Source: Pseudomonadota bacterium
Lineage (GTDB): Bacteria; Pseudomonadota; Alphaproteobacteria; Caulobacterales; Caulobacteraceae
NCBI GenBank assembly: GCA_018241995.1
Contig: JAFECT010000006.1
Coordinates: 186,001-250,000 of the forward strand
Direction: 5' to 3'
DNA length: 64,000 nucleotides
Made by a program: the position numbers and the translations under genes. Shown here in pieces: positions 35,314 to 43,564 of the stretch (position 1 is the stretch's first letter; every line of letters begins with the position of its first letter). A model generated the notes under the pieces. It was not told the DNA's origin, did no database searches, and was given only the letters and a program-made list of their open reading frames with translations.

Positions 35314-36168
35314 ATGACCCGACGCGGCCTCGCCACCACGTTCGCGGCGCTGATGACCAGCGCCTGTTCGCCGCTCGCGCTGTTCAACCGGTTTTCGCCG
35401 AAGGATGCGGCGGGAAAGCTGGAGGCGCGCGACATCGCCTACGGGCCGGAGCCGCGCCAGCGCCTCGACATCTACCGGCCGCGGCGGGTGGATCGCCCTG
35501 CGCCGCTGCTGGTCTTCTTCTACGGCGGCGGATGGGACAGCGGGTCGAAAGACCTCTACCGCTGGGTCGGGCGCGCCTTCGCCGCTCGCGGCTTCGTCGT
35601 GGCGGTGCCGGACTATCGCCTGGTTCCCCACGTGCATTTCCCGACCTTCATCCAGGACGGCGCGGCCGCTATCGCAAAGACGCAGGCGGTCGCCACTCAG
35701 CATGGCGCCGATCCCGACCGCGTGTTCCTCGCCGGTCACTCCGCCGGGGCCTATATCGCGATGATGCTGGCGCTCGATGCCGCCTTCCTGCAGGCCGCCG
35801 GCGTCGGCCAGGTCAGGGTGCGCGCCGCAGCGGGCCTGGCGGGCCCTTACGATTTCTATCCCTTCGACGTGCCGGCGTCGGTCAATGCGTTCGGTCAGGC
35901 GCCGGACCCGCAGGCCACTCAGCCGATCCGCTACGCGCGAGGCGACGCCGCGCCCCTGTTCCTGGCCCACGGCGGCAAGGACACGGTGGTCCGGGTGCGC
36001 AATTCCACCGCCCTGGCCGATGCGGTGCGCAGCAAGGGCGGGCAGGCCGAATTCAAGCTCTATCGTGACCTCGATCACGTCGAGATCGTGCTGGCTCTGT
36101 CGCGACCGTTCCGCGGGAAGGCGCCGGTGCTGGACGACGTCGTTCGCTTCCTGCAGGCTCACGCCTGA
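35314..36168 (+). CDS. Alpha/beta hydrolase, probable lipoprotein
   Basis: This 284-aa esterase-like protein begins with a signal sequence and a possible lipobox, LMTSACS (Cys near residue 18), so it may be a lipoprotein. The hydrolase domain has FFYGGGWDSGSKD (HGGG-type oxyanion hole, with Tyr in place of His), the nucleophile in AGHSAGAYIAMML, and the His in DLDHVEIVLAL. It fits the carboxylesterase/BD-FAE group. The substrate is unknown. The next gene starts 16 nt downstream on the same strand. Confidence 0.83.
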   Translation: MTRRGLATTFAALMTSACSPLALFNRFSPKDAAGKLEARDIAYGPEPRQRLDIYRPRRVDRPAPLLVFFYGGGWDSGSKDLYRWVGRAFAARGFVVAVPDYRLVPHVHFPTFIQDGAAAIAKTQAVATQHGADPDRVFLAGHSAGAYIAMMLALDAAFLQAAGVGQVRVRAAAGLAGPYDFYPFDVPASVNAFGQAPDPQATQPIRYARGDAAPLFLAHGGKDTVVRVRNSTALADAVRSKGGQAEFKLYRDLDHVEIVLALSRPFRGKAPVLDDVVRFLQAHA

Positions 36169-36184
36169 GGCGGAGGGGCGTGCC

Positions 36185-36574
36185 ATGGCGAGCGACGATT
36201 TCCACGCGATCTACGCCGAATTGCGCGCCCGCATGCTGCGCGCCGCGGCGGCCATGCAGGTGGCCAAGGACGAGCCTTCAGCCCTGGTGCTGCACGCACC
36301 GTGGCCGCATCCGCACCATCCGAAGCAGGCGATGTGGTTCGGCGGGGTGGAGATCAGGAAGTCCTATGTCTCTTATCACCTCATGCCGGTCTACGGCCGC
36401 CCGGCGCTGCTCGACGGCGTGTCTTCGGAGCTTCGCCGCCGCATGCAGGGCAAGGCCTGCTTCAACTTCAAGGCCGCCGACCCCGCGCTGTTCGACGAGC
36501 TGGAGGCCTTGACCGCCAAGGGCGCCGAGCTGTTCGCAAAGCCCTTGAGCCTGGCCCAGATCACCGGCGCCTGA
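36185..36574 (+). CDS. Hypothetical conserved protein (129 aa)
   Basis: I do not recognise the family. This 129-aa soluble protein begins MASDDFHAIYAELRARMLRA and continues with an acidic/His-rich segment, HAPWPHPHHPKQAMWFGGVE. The pattern YVSYHLMPVYGRPALLDGVS then FNFKAADPALFDELEAL looks like a compact conserved alpha/beta domain. GGAGGGG lies 8-12 nt before ATG 36185, and that spacing decides the start. It lies 16 nt after the hydrolase, so is probably in the same transcript. It ends 4 nt from the convergent hydrolase gene. Confidence 0.75.
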   Translation: MASDDFHAIYAELRARMLRAAAAMQVAKDEPSALVLHAPWPHPHHPKQAMWFGGVEIRKSYVSYHLMPVYGRPALLDGVSSELRRRMQGKACFNFKAADPALFDELEALTAKGAELFAKPLSLAQITGA

Positions 36575-36578
36575 TCCG

Positions 36579-37874
36579 CTAGGCATGGCCGTGAGGCCCG
36601 GTCTGCCACGGACGCCCCTGCTGTGAGGCGATATCGGCGCTGTCGCGCGCGCCCGTCGCGTCGGGCTGATCCGCGAAGCTGCGGGATTCGGCCAGGGGCT
36701 CGATAGCGTCCTTCGCCTGGGCCAGCACCGCCGCATGGCTGGACGCGCGTCGGGCCCGATCGAAGGCACGCTCGGCGTGTTCCTTCAGGACATCCGCATA
36801 GACTTCGGGTCGTTCCAGCAGGCCCATATGCCCCGCCGCCTCGATCTCCACATGGCGGCCGAACGGAGCGGCCTTGGCGGTGGCGGCGGACTCCGCCGGC
36901 TTGATCAGCAGATCCGCGCTGGCGGAAGCGGTCAGCAAGGGCACCGTGACTTCGCCGGCCACGCCTGCGCCGTCCCATTCCAGCAAGGCGCGCAGGCCCT
37001 TGGCCAGGACGCTCGGCGCCTGCCGGGTCGACAGCCAGGCCGTACAATCCACGTCGCGCCGCGCCGGATCGGGGCCGAAACCGAAGGCACGGGTGATCAG
37101 CACCGCCAGGCCGTTCAGATAGCTGGCCCACGCAAATAGATGCACCAGGGGCGAAGCGGCGATGCTCAGCCGGATCAACGGCTCCAGCAACGGCTTGCGC
37201 ACCGAGCGCAGGAAGGTCGAGTCGCCCGACGCTTCGATCAGGGGCGCGTCCGCGCCGTTCAGCAGGGCCACGCCGGCGATCCGCCGCTGCATGAGTTCCG
37301 GATAGTGGCTGCAGCAGGCCAGCACGATGGTCGCGCCCGTCCCGTGCCCGACCAGCACGGTCGGCGCTTCCCCTGCGAGCTCCATCACCGAGCGCAGATC
37401 CTGGGCGAAGCGATCCACCGCATAGACCCCGTCGAACGGCCTGCCCGAGCGGCCCAGCCCGGGCAGGTCCCAGACGAACACGCGATAACGCTGCGCCAAA
37501 GTGGGCGTGACGGCCTGCCAGAAGCTGCCGTCCATGCCCCAGGCATGGGTCAGGATGATCGCCGGAGCCCCGGCCGGACCGAAGCAGCGCACATGCAGCC
37601 GAGCGCCGGCGCACCCGGTGACCGCCTCGACCTCCGACACCGGCGGCCAGGCGTAAACCCGCTCGCCGTGCTGACGCATGGTCAGGGAGACCAGGGCCCG
37701 ACCGGCACCGGCGATGACCAGCAAGGTCAGGCCCGTAACCAGCCAGAAACTGCTCCGCGACTCGTTGCTCATCCATTCCGCGGCGAACCAAAGGCCGCTG
37801 AAGAGGATCAACATCGAGATCAACCCGGCGGCGCGGTTCAGCAGGAACGGCAGGGGCATGGCCGACATGGCCAA
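36579..37874 (-). CDS. Membrane-anchored alpha/beta hydrolase with Gly at the nucleophile position
   Basis: This 431-aa protein has two N-terminal membrane spans (about 14-32 and 43-62), then an alpha/beta-hydrolase domain. It keeps LTHAWGMDGSFWQ (oxyanion loop), VWDLPGLGRSGRP, and the His in EAAGHMGLLERPE. The nucleophile elbow reads VGHGTGA, so residue 178, where Ser is expected, is Gly (codon GGG). It may be a pseudo-enzyme or use another residue. The C-terminal 60 residues are hydrophilic and probably disordered. It is divergent from amn, across a region with the palindrome CCCCGGCCGGGG (37912-37923). Confidence 0.8.
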   Translation of the reverse strand: MAMSAMPLPFLLNRAAGLISMLILFSGLWFAAEWMSNESRSSFWLVTGLTLLVIAGAGRALVSLTMRQHGERVYAWPPVSEVEAVTGCAGARLHVRCFGPAGAPAIILTHAWGMDGSFWQAVTPTLAQRYRVFVWDLPGLGRSGRPFDGVYAVDRFAQDLRSVMELAGEAPTVLVGHGTGATIVLACCSHYPELMQRRIAGVALLNGADAPLIEASGDSTFLRSVRKPLLEPLIRLSIAASPLVHLFAWASYLNGLAVLITRAFGFGPDPARRDVDCTAWLSTRQAPSVLAKGLRALLEWDGAGVAGEVTVPLLTASASADLLIKPAESAATAKAAPFGRHVEIEAAGHMGLLERPEVYADVLKEHAERAFDRARRASSHAAVLAQAKDAIEPLAESRSFADQPDATGARDSADIASQQGRPWQTGPHGHA

Positions 37875-38003
37875 CCAGCCTTTCCGTTGTTGTGCATGAG
37901 CTAACGGGAGTCCCCGGCCGGGGTTCCCGCTCCGCTGGCCGCGACTCGGGCCGCACCTATGCCGTGCGCTGGAATCCGTGCGGCTTCACGGTTATAAGCC
38001 GCC

Positions 38004-39455
38004 ATGAAACATACGACCCAAGCACTGGCGGCAGTGGACCGCCTCGAAGAACTCTATCAGCAGTCCGTGGCCAGCCTGCGCGAGGCGCTGAAGGCCTATC
38101 TGGAGACCGGGCAGCGCCCCGATCCGCAGGCCCGCTCCGAAGGCCTGTTCGCCTATCCCGAACTGAAGCTGACCTGGCGCGCCGAAAACCCGGCGCCGCG
38201 CCTTTATCGCGCCTACGCCCGCCTCTCCAAGCCGGGCGTCTACGCCACCACCCTGACGCGCCCTGAGCTCTACCGCGACTATCTGCTCGACCAGCTGCGC
38301 CTCCTGGAACGCGACTACGGCGCAGTGTTCGAGGTCGGTAAGTCGCGTCAGGAAATCCCTTTCCCCTATGTGCTGGACGGCGCCGACGGGGTCTCGCTGG
38401 ACGGCGCGGTGGCGACCGAGCTGGCGCGCTGGTTTCCCGCCACCGAACTGGCCCACATCGGCGACGAGGCCGCAGACGGCGTGCTGGCCATGAACCTGTC
38501 GGGGGAGCGGCCGCTCAGCCTGTTCGACGGTCTGCGCACCGATTTCTCGCTGGCGCGGCTAAAGCACTACACCGGCACCCCCGTCGACCACGTGCAGTCC
38601 TTCGTGCTGTTCACCAACTACAACCGCTACGTCGACGAGTTCGTGAGCTGGGCCTGCCGGCAGTTGCGCGAGGGCGGCCCCTATGAAGGCCTGTCCTGCG
38701 CCGGGGGCGTGGTGGTCGGCCCGGAGACCGCCGATCCTGAAAAGGCGATCATGGAAGGAGCCTGGCGCAAGCACCAGATGCCCGCCTACCACCTGATGGC
38801 GCCGGGCCGGCAGGGCATCACCCTGGTCAACATCGGCGTGGGCCCCTCCAACGCCAAGACCATCTGCGATCACCTGGCGGTGCTGCGCCCGCATGCCTGG
38901 CTGATGATCGGCCACTGCGGCGGCCTGCGCCCGAGCCAGCAGATCGGCGACTATGTGCTGGCCCACGCCTATCTGCGCGACGACCACGTGCTGGACGACA
39001 TCCTGCCGCCGGAAATCCCGATCCCGCCCATCGCCGAAGTGCAACTGGCCATGAACAAGGCCGCCGAGATCGTCTCGGGCCAGGACCCCGACACCCTGAA
39101 GTCACGCATGCGCACCGGCACGGTGGTCACCACCGACGATCGCAACTGGGAGCTCCGCTACAGCCTCTCGGCGCTCCGCTTCTCACAGTCGCGCGCGGTG
39201 GCCATCGACATGGAGTCCGCGACCATCGCCGCCCAGGGCTATCGCTTCCGGGTGCCGTACGGGACGCTGCTGTGCGTCTCCGACAAACCGCTGCACGGCG
39301 AGATCAAGCTGCCGGGCCAGGCCAACCGCTTCTATGAACGGGCGATCAGCGAGCACATCCAGATCGGCATCGCCGCCTGCGACCTGCTGCGCCAGGAGGG
39401 CTCGCGCCTGCACTCGCGCAAGCTTCGCGCCTTCGACGAGCCGCCGTTCCGCTGA
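38004..39455 (+). CDS. amn: AMP nucleosidase
   Basis: Amn splits AMP into adenine and ribose 5-phosphate and so regulates adenylate pools. The 483-aa protein has the Amn N-terminal domain (LAAVDRLEELYQQSVASLRE, PELKLTWRAENPAPR, SKPGVYATTLTRPELYRDYL). The C-terminal nucleoside-phosphorylase-like domain has VNIGVGPSNAKTICDHLAVL, IGHCGGLRPSQQIGDYVLAH and AIDMESATIAAQGYRFRVPY. Length is normal. It begins 129 nt after the divergent hydrolase and ends 3 nt from the next convergent gene. Confidence 0.95.
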   Translation: MKHTTQALAAVDRLEELYQQSVASLREALKAYLETGQRPDPQARSEGLFAYPELKLTWRAENPAPRLYRAYARLSKPGVYATTLTRPELYRDYLLDQLRLLERDYGAVFEVGKSRQEIPFPYVLDGADGVSLDGAVATELARWFPATELAHIGDEAADGVLAMNLSGERPLSLFDGLRTDFSLARLKHYTGTPVDHVQSFVLFTNYNRYVDEFVSWACRQLREGGPYEGLSCAGGVVVGPETADPEKAIMEGAWRKHQMPAYHLMAPGRQGITLVNIGVGPSNAKTICDHLAVLRPHAWLMIGHCGGLRPSQQIGDYVLAHAYLRDDHVLDDILPPEIPIPPIAEVQLAMNKAAEIVSGQDPDTLKSRMRTGTVVTTDDRNWELRYSLSALRFSQSRAVAIDMESATIAAQGYRFRVPYGTLLCVSDKPLHGEIKLPGQANRFYERAISEHIQIGIAACDLLRQEGSRLHSRKLRAFDEPPFR

Positions 39456-39458
39456 TTC

Positions 39459-40190
39459 CTATGGCTTGCCCAGCCAGGCGGCGATGGCGTCGCCCAGGCT
39501 CGGGTCCATCACCGCGCTGATGTGGTCGCCCTCGACGCGCTGGGCCTTGGCGTTGGGCAGGGCCTGAGCCAGGGCCTCGGCCGAGCCGTTCTCCTCGTCG
39601 TCGCGGCCAGAGACGACCAGGATCGGGGTGGTGATCTTGGCCAGGTCCTTGGCCATGGACGGCACCACGCTGTCGAACACCCGCAGCATCACCTCAGGCT
39701 TCAGCCCGCCCTGGGCCATCAGGGCGAAGACCGTGCGGCCGACGCGCCCGCGGCTCTCTGCTATGGCCTCGGCAAAGTGGCGCCGGCGGGCGGCCACGTC
39801 CTTCAGCCCCGACAGACCCATCCCGGCCAGCACCGCCTTGCCCGGCTTGGCCCCGCGCACCAGCATCCTGACGCTCGTGCGCGCGCCCAGGGAATAGCCA
39901 ACGAGGTCGTAATCCTCGATCCCGAGGTGCGCGAGCAAGGCTTCCTGGTCGCGGGCCAGCGCGTCGGGCGGCCAGGCTTCCGGCGCCTCGGGCTGCGCAG
40001 AATCGCCGTGGCCCCTCAGGTCGGGCAGGATCACGCGCCGACCCAGCGAGGCCACCTTGGCCGCCACGCCCGGCTGGATCCAGTTGCGTTTCGCGTCGGC
40101 CAGGAAGCCGTGCAGCATCAGGGTCGGGCGGCCGTGGCCCATCTCGCGCCAGGCGATCTCCAGGCCGTCGAAACTGCGGAATCGGTTCAT
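39459..40190 (-). CDS. Alpha/beta hydrolase
   Basis: This 243-aa cytoplasmic alpha/beta hydrolase shows LMLHGFLADAKRNW (HG oxyanion region), ILPDLRGHGDS, the nucleophile in LVGYSLGARTSVRM, an acid in VVSGRDDEENGS, and His in VEGDHISAVMDP. The triad is complete. ATG 40190 (MNRFRSFDGLEIAWREMGHG) is chosen; the longer frame to 40256 would run through the 40232-40252 palindrome. The substrate is unknown. It is divergent from the 40309 cassette, so the palindrome may affect both. Confidence 0.87.
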   Translation of the reverse strand: MNRFRSFDGLEIAWREMGHGRPTLMLHGFLADAKRNWIQPGVAAKVASLGRRVILPDLRGHGDSAQPEAPEAWPPDALARDQEALLAHLGIEDYDLVGYSLGARTSVRMLVRGAKPGKAVLAGMGLSGLKDVAARRRHFAEAIAESRGRVGRTVFALMAQGGLKPEVMLRVFDSVVPSMAKDLAKITTPILVVSGRDDEENGSAEALAQALPNAKAQRVEGDHISAVMDPSLGDAIAAWLGKP

Positions 40191-40231
40191 GGTCGGACCG
40201 TACCGGCGTGGATCGCGCAGGGGATCAAAAA

Positions 40232-40252
40232 GCACTTTACAAGATAAAGTGC
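40232..40252. promoter_or_regulatory. Perfect palindrome operator candidate for the 40309-41269 cassette
   Basis: GCACTTTA (40232-40239), 5 nt, TAAAGTGC (40245-40252) is an exact inverted repeat. It lies in the divergent region, 56 nt before the membrane-protein ATG and 42 nt before the hydrolase ATG. TTTACA within it resembles a -35. It is a likely site for the winged-helix regulator encoded second in the cassette. Confidence 0.65.
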
Positions 40253-40308
40253 GCAAGCTAGAAGACGCTCACCGACGCTGGAATCCTAACACCCGGGGGC
40301 CGAGGGCC

Positions 40309-40935
40309 ATGACCGACGACCAGATGCAATCGCTGCGTGACGACATCGCCTACATGAAGGCGCTGGCGCAGGAAGGCCGTCAGACGCCGGTTCTCGGCGG
40401 AGCCATGCTGTTCACTTCCGGCGTGGTCTTCGGCTTGGCCAGCCTGGTGCACTGGGCCGCCTTCGTGGGCCTACTCAGGATCGGCAACTGGGGTGTGTTC
40501 AGCGTCTGGATGGGCGCCTTCGTGATCTACATGGTCATCCTGATGTTCCTGATTGCCAGGGTGAAGCGTCAGGTCGGTGTTCGCTCAGCGGCCAATCGCG
40601 CGGCGCGTGCGGTCTGGTCGGCGATCGGCGGCTCTATCTTCGTGCTGGGCTTGTCGATCGCGGTGGTGGCCAACAAGTACCCGCACAGCACGGAAGGCTT
40701 GCTGATTCCTTCGATCATCCTGGCGCTGTGGGGCACCGGGTGGGCGGTGCAGGCTGCGATGGCGAACGTCCGCTGGATGCGCTGGATGGCGGTCACCGCC
40801 TGGGTGGCGGCGCCTGCGGTGGCCCTGTTCGCCGGCAAGCCGGAGCAATTCCTCGCCTATGCGGCCGCCCTGGTGGTGTGCGCCGTGATCCCCGGCCTGG
40901 TGATGATGCGCCAGGAACCGTCCGAGGTCGTGTGA
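40309..40935 (+). CDS. Six-span membrane protein of a winged-helix cassette
   Basis: This 208-aa integral membrane protein has a soluble N-terminus of about 25 residues (MTDDQMQSLRDDIAYMKALA) and six predicted spans, starting with GGAMLFTSGVVFGLASLVHW and ending AYAAALVVCAVIPGLVMM. ATG 40309 is chosen; the upstream part of the frame is not protein-like. It is followed after 4 nt by a winged-helix regulator. I know such pairs in related genomes, but I do not know the function of the membrane protein. Confidence 0.8.
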   Translation: MTDDQMQSLRDDIAYMKALAQEGRQTPVLGGAMLFTSGVVFGLASLVHWAAFVGLLRIGNWGVFSVWMGAFVIYMVILMFLIARVKRQVGVRSAANRAARAVWSAIGGSIFVLGLSIAVVANKYPHSTEGLLIPSIILALWGTGWAVQAAMANVRWMRWMAVTAWVAAPAVALFAGKPEQFLAYAAALVVCAVIPGLVMMRQEPSEVV

Positions 40936-40939
40936 GCCC

Positions 40940-41269
40940 GTGTCGGAAAAGCCTGTGTCCGAAAAGCCCGTGCCAGAGTTCGACATCGACGACATCGACG
41001 AGGTGATCCATGGCCGGATTCGACTGGGTGTGATGGCCTATCTGTCAGGCGTGGAGCAAGCTGAGTTCAACGAACTGAAGGCCCGCCTTCAGGCCACCGA
41101 CGGCAATCTGTCGGTCCACCTGCGCAAGCTGGAGGACGCCGGCTACGTCGCGGTCGACAAGAGCTTCGTCAACCGCAAGCCCCTGACCCGCGTGGGCCTG
41201 ACCGAAGCCGGCCGCGCCGCCTTCCTGAAGTATCTCGACGCGATGGGGCGGCTGGTCGAAGGGCGGTAG
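40940..41269 (+). CDS. Winged-helix transcriptional regulator
   Basis: This 109-aa protein has a MarR/ArsR-like winged helix of the HTH_34 type: IRLGVMAYLSGVEQAEFNEL, then ATDGNLSVHLRKLEDAGYVAV as the recognition helix, and the wing FVNRKPLTRVGLTEAG. A repeated SEKPVSEKPVPE segment forms the N-terminus. The start is GTG 40940, 4 nt after the membrane-protein stop. It probably recognises the TTTA/TAAA palindrome at 40232-40252. No ligand or metal motif is visible. Confidence 0.85.
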   Translation: MSEKPVSEKPVPEFDIDDIDEVIHGRIRLGVMAYLSGVEQAEFNELKARLQATDGNLSVHLRKLEDAGYVAVDKSFVNRKPLTRVGLTEAGRAAFLKYLDAMGRLVEGR

Positions 41270-41306
41270 TCTCGCAGTCGACAGAATCGCTCTCTATCTG
41301 AGCCCC

Positions 41307-42086
41307 ATGCAGGATCGTGTGATCGCGCTCGAGGGCGTGGAGAATTTCCGGGACTACGGCGGCTATGCCGGCGCGGGCGGGCTGAAGATCCAGACCGGCC
41401 GGTTGCTGCGCTCGGGGCACCACGCCCGCGCCAGCGAGGCCGACCTCGGCCGGTTCCAGGCCCTGGGCGTGGGCGCCATCGTCGACCTGCGCCGCGCGGC
41501 CGAACGCCATGAACAACCCTCGCGCCGCTATCCCGGCTTTTCCGGCCTGGTGATCGAGAGCGCCGACACCGAGCTTGTCGAGGCGCCGCACGTCACCTTC
41601 CTGAAGACCACCGACCTGACCGAGGCCAGCGCGCGCGGCTTCATGCTCGACACCTATCGGGCCATGCCGTTCGACGCGCGCCACCTGGACCTGTTCAGCC
41701 GCTACTTCCGCACCCTGGCCAAGGGTGACGGCGCGGTGCTGATCCACTGCGCCGCCGGCAAGGATCGCACCGGCCTGCTTGCCGCCCTGACCCATCATGC
41801 GCTCGGCGTGGGAGAGGATGACCGCATGGCCGACTACCTCCTCACCAACCAGGCCGTGCGCCTGGCGGAGCGCGCGCCGGAGGTGGGGCGCCGGATCGCC
41901 GAGCTCTACGGCCGCACGCCGTCGGACGCGGCGGTGATCGCCTTCCTGGGCGTGGAGCCGGCCTTCCTGCACACCGCCTGGTCGGAGATCATCGACCACT
42001 ACGGCTCGGTCGACGCCTACCTGGAACAGGCGCTCGGCGTGGACGCCGCGACGCGCGAGAAGATCGCGGTGCGGCTGCTGGCCTAA
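41307..42086 (+). CDS. Tyrosine/dual-specificity phosphatase (HCx5R)
   Basis: This 259-aa protein-tyrosine-phosphatase-like enzyme begins with the family pattern ENFRDYGGY and LLRSGHHARASEADL, then VDLRRAAER. The P-loop is HCAAGKDRTG, with nucleophile C148 and R154. This architecture matches the bacterial tyrosine phosphatases related to Mycobacterium PtpB, which can also dephosphorylate phosphoinositides. The target is unknown. There is no signal peptide. It lies 37 nt after the winged-helix gene, so co-transcription is possible. Confidence 0.88.
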   Translation: MQDRVIALEGVENFRDYGGYAGAGGLKIQTGRLLRSGHHARASEADLGRFQALGVGAIVDLRRAAERHEQPSRRYPGFSGLVIESADTELVEAPHVTFLKTTDLTEASARGFMLDTYRAMPFDARHLDLFSRYFRTLAKGDGAVLIHCAAGKDRTGLLAALTHHALGVGEDDRMADYLLTNQAVRLAERAPEVGRRIAELYGRTPSDAAVIAFLGVEPAFLHTAWSEIIDHYGSVDAYLEQALGVDAATREKIAVRLLA

Positions 42087-42214
42087 AAAATCAGCGCCCG
42101 CCGCGCTCGCGGCAGGCGCCGAAGGCGCTTCCATCCGTGGACGAACCATGGCGCCGCGGCCGCTCGCGTTCTAATCACCCTCCCGTGAAGCCGACCCCAA
42201 TCCACGAAGGCCCG

Positions 42215-43564
42215 ATGCGATCGGTCAGCGCGACGATACTGGACTGGCGGGAGCCTCTGGACGTAGCTGCGGGCTTCGCGGAGGCGTCTTTCGCCCTGAC
42301 CCTGCTGTCTGACGGCGGCCCGTTCGGACGCTGGTCCTATCTCGCCTTCGATCCGGCGCGGATCGAGACCCTGGCGCCGGAGGATGCGCGCGACGGCCTG
42401 GGCTTGCTGCGCGAAATGCTGGGATCGGGCGGGGAGCAGCTGGAGGGCGGCCCACCGTTCCAGGGCGGCGTTGCCGGCCTGATGGCCTATGAATTCGGCG
42501 ACCGACTGGAGCCCCTGGAGCTGTCGCGCGACACCGATTGGCCGGACCTGACCCTGGCGCTCTATCCGGCGATCCTGGCCTTCGATCATCACCAGCGGCG
42601 CGTCACCGCCATTGGCCGGGGCGTCGATGAGATTGCCGCGAACGCCGAAGCCCAGCGCGCTGCCGCCTGGCTCGGGTGGGAGCCCGCGAGCCGTCGCGAG
42701 GCGCCGCCGCCGCTGGCGTTGGCCTTTGAGCCCGATGCTTCAGGGGAGGCCTATGAGGCGGCGGTGGCCGACGTGGTGGGGCGCATCGCGGCCGGTGAGA
42801 TATTCCAGGCCAATATCGCCCGCGCCTGGGGCGGCGAACTCAGGCCGGGCGTAAGGCCCTTCGACCTGTTCTCGCGCCTGGTGCGCCTCAGCCCGGCGCC
42901 CTTCGCCGCTTTCTGGCGCATGCCGGGCCTCGCCCTGGTCTCGCATTCGCCGGAGCGTTTCCTCAGCGTGGGGGTCGACGGCGAGAGCGTTCAGACCCGG
43001 CCGATCAAGGGCACGCGCCCGCGCGGTCGTGACGCCGCCGAGGACGCTGCGCTGAAGGCGGAACTGCTCGTCAGCGCCAAGGACCGGGCTGAGAACCTGA
43101 TGATCGTGGATCTGATGCGCAACGACCTGTCACGGGTCTGCGCGCCCGGCTCGGTCGCGGCGCCGGAACTGTTCGCCGTGGAGACTTATCCGGCCGTCCA
43201 TCATTTGGTCTCGACCGTCGCCGGGCGGTTGGCCGAGGGGCGTGATGTGGCCGATCTCCTGGGCGCCTGCTTCCCGCCGGGCTCGATCACCGGTGCGCCC
43301 AAGGTGCAGGCCATGAAGGTGATCAAGAGGCACGAGCCGGCGCGTGGCCCCTGGTGCGGCTCACTGTTCTGGGCGGGCGTGGACGGCGCGTTCGATTCCA
43401 GCGTGCTGATCCGCACCGCCGCCCTGGTCGAGCGTGACGGCGGCTGGCGCTTCCGGGCTCAGGCGGGCGCGGGTATCGTCGCCGACAGTGACCCGCGCGC
43501 CGAGCGGTTGGAGACCGAAGCCAAGATTTCGGGCCTGAGGCGCGCCCTGACGGAGCCGGTATGA
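42215..43564 (+). CDS. pabB: Aminodeoxychorismate synthase component I
   Basis: PabB converts chorismate and ammonia to 4-amino-4-deoxychorismate for folate synthesis. The 449-aa protein has the chorismate-binding core: EIFQANIARAW, SPERFL, TRPIKGTRPRG with the PabB-type Lys in PIKGT, DLMRNDLSRVC, and GACFPPGSITGAPKVQAM. ATG 42215 with AAGG upstream is chosen; GTG 42185 is an alternative. It overlaps pabC by 4 nt (ATGA). No glutaminase domain (PabA) is fused or nearby, so amidotransferase must come from elsewhere. Confidence 0.93.
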   Translation: MRSVSATILDWREPLDVAAGFAEASFALTLLSDGGPFGRWSYLAFDPARIETLAPEDARDGLGLLREMLGSGGEQLEGGPPFQGGVAGLMAYEFGDRLEPLELSRDTDWPDLTLALYPAILAFDHHQRRVTAIGRGVDEIAANAEAQRAAAWLGWEPASRREAPPPLALAFEPDASGEAYEAAVADVVGRIAAGEIFQANIARAWGGELRPGVRPFDLFSRLVRLSPAPFAAFWRMPGLALVSHSPERFLSVGVDGESVQTRPIKGTRPRGRDAAEDAALKAELLVSAKDRAENLMIVDLMRNDLSRVCAPGSVAAPELFAVETYPAVHHLVSTVAGRLAEGRDVADLLGACFPPGSITGAPKVQAMKVIKRHEPARGPWCGSLFWAGVDGAFDSSVLIRTAALVERDGGWRFRAQAGAGIVADSDPRAERLETEAKISGLRRALTEPV

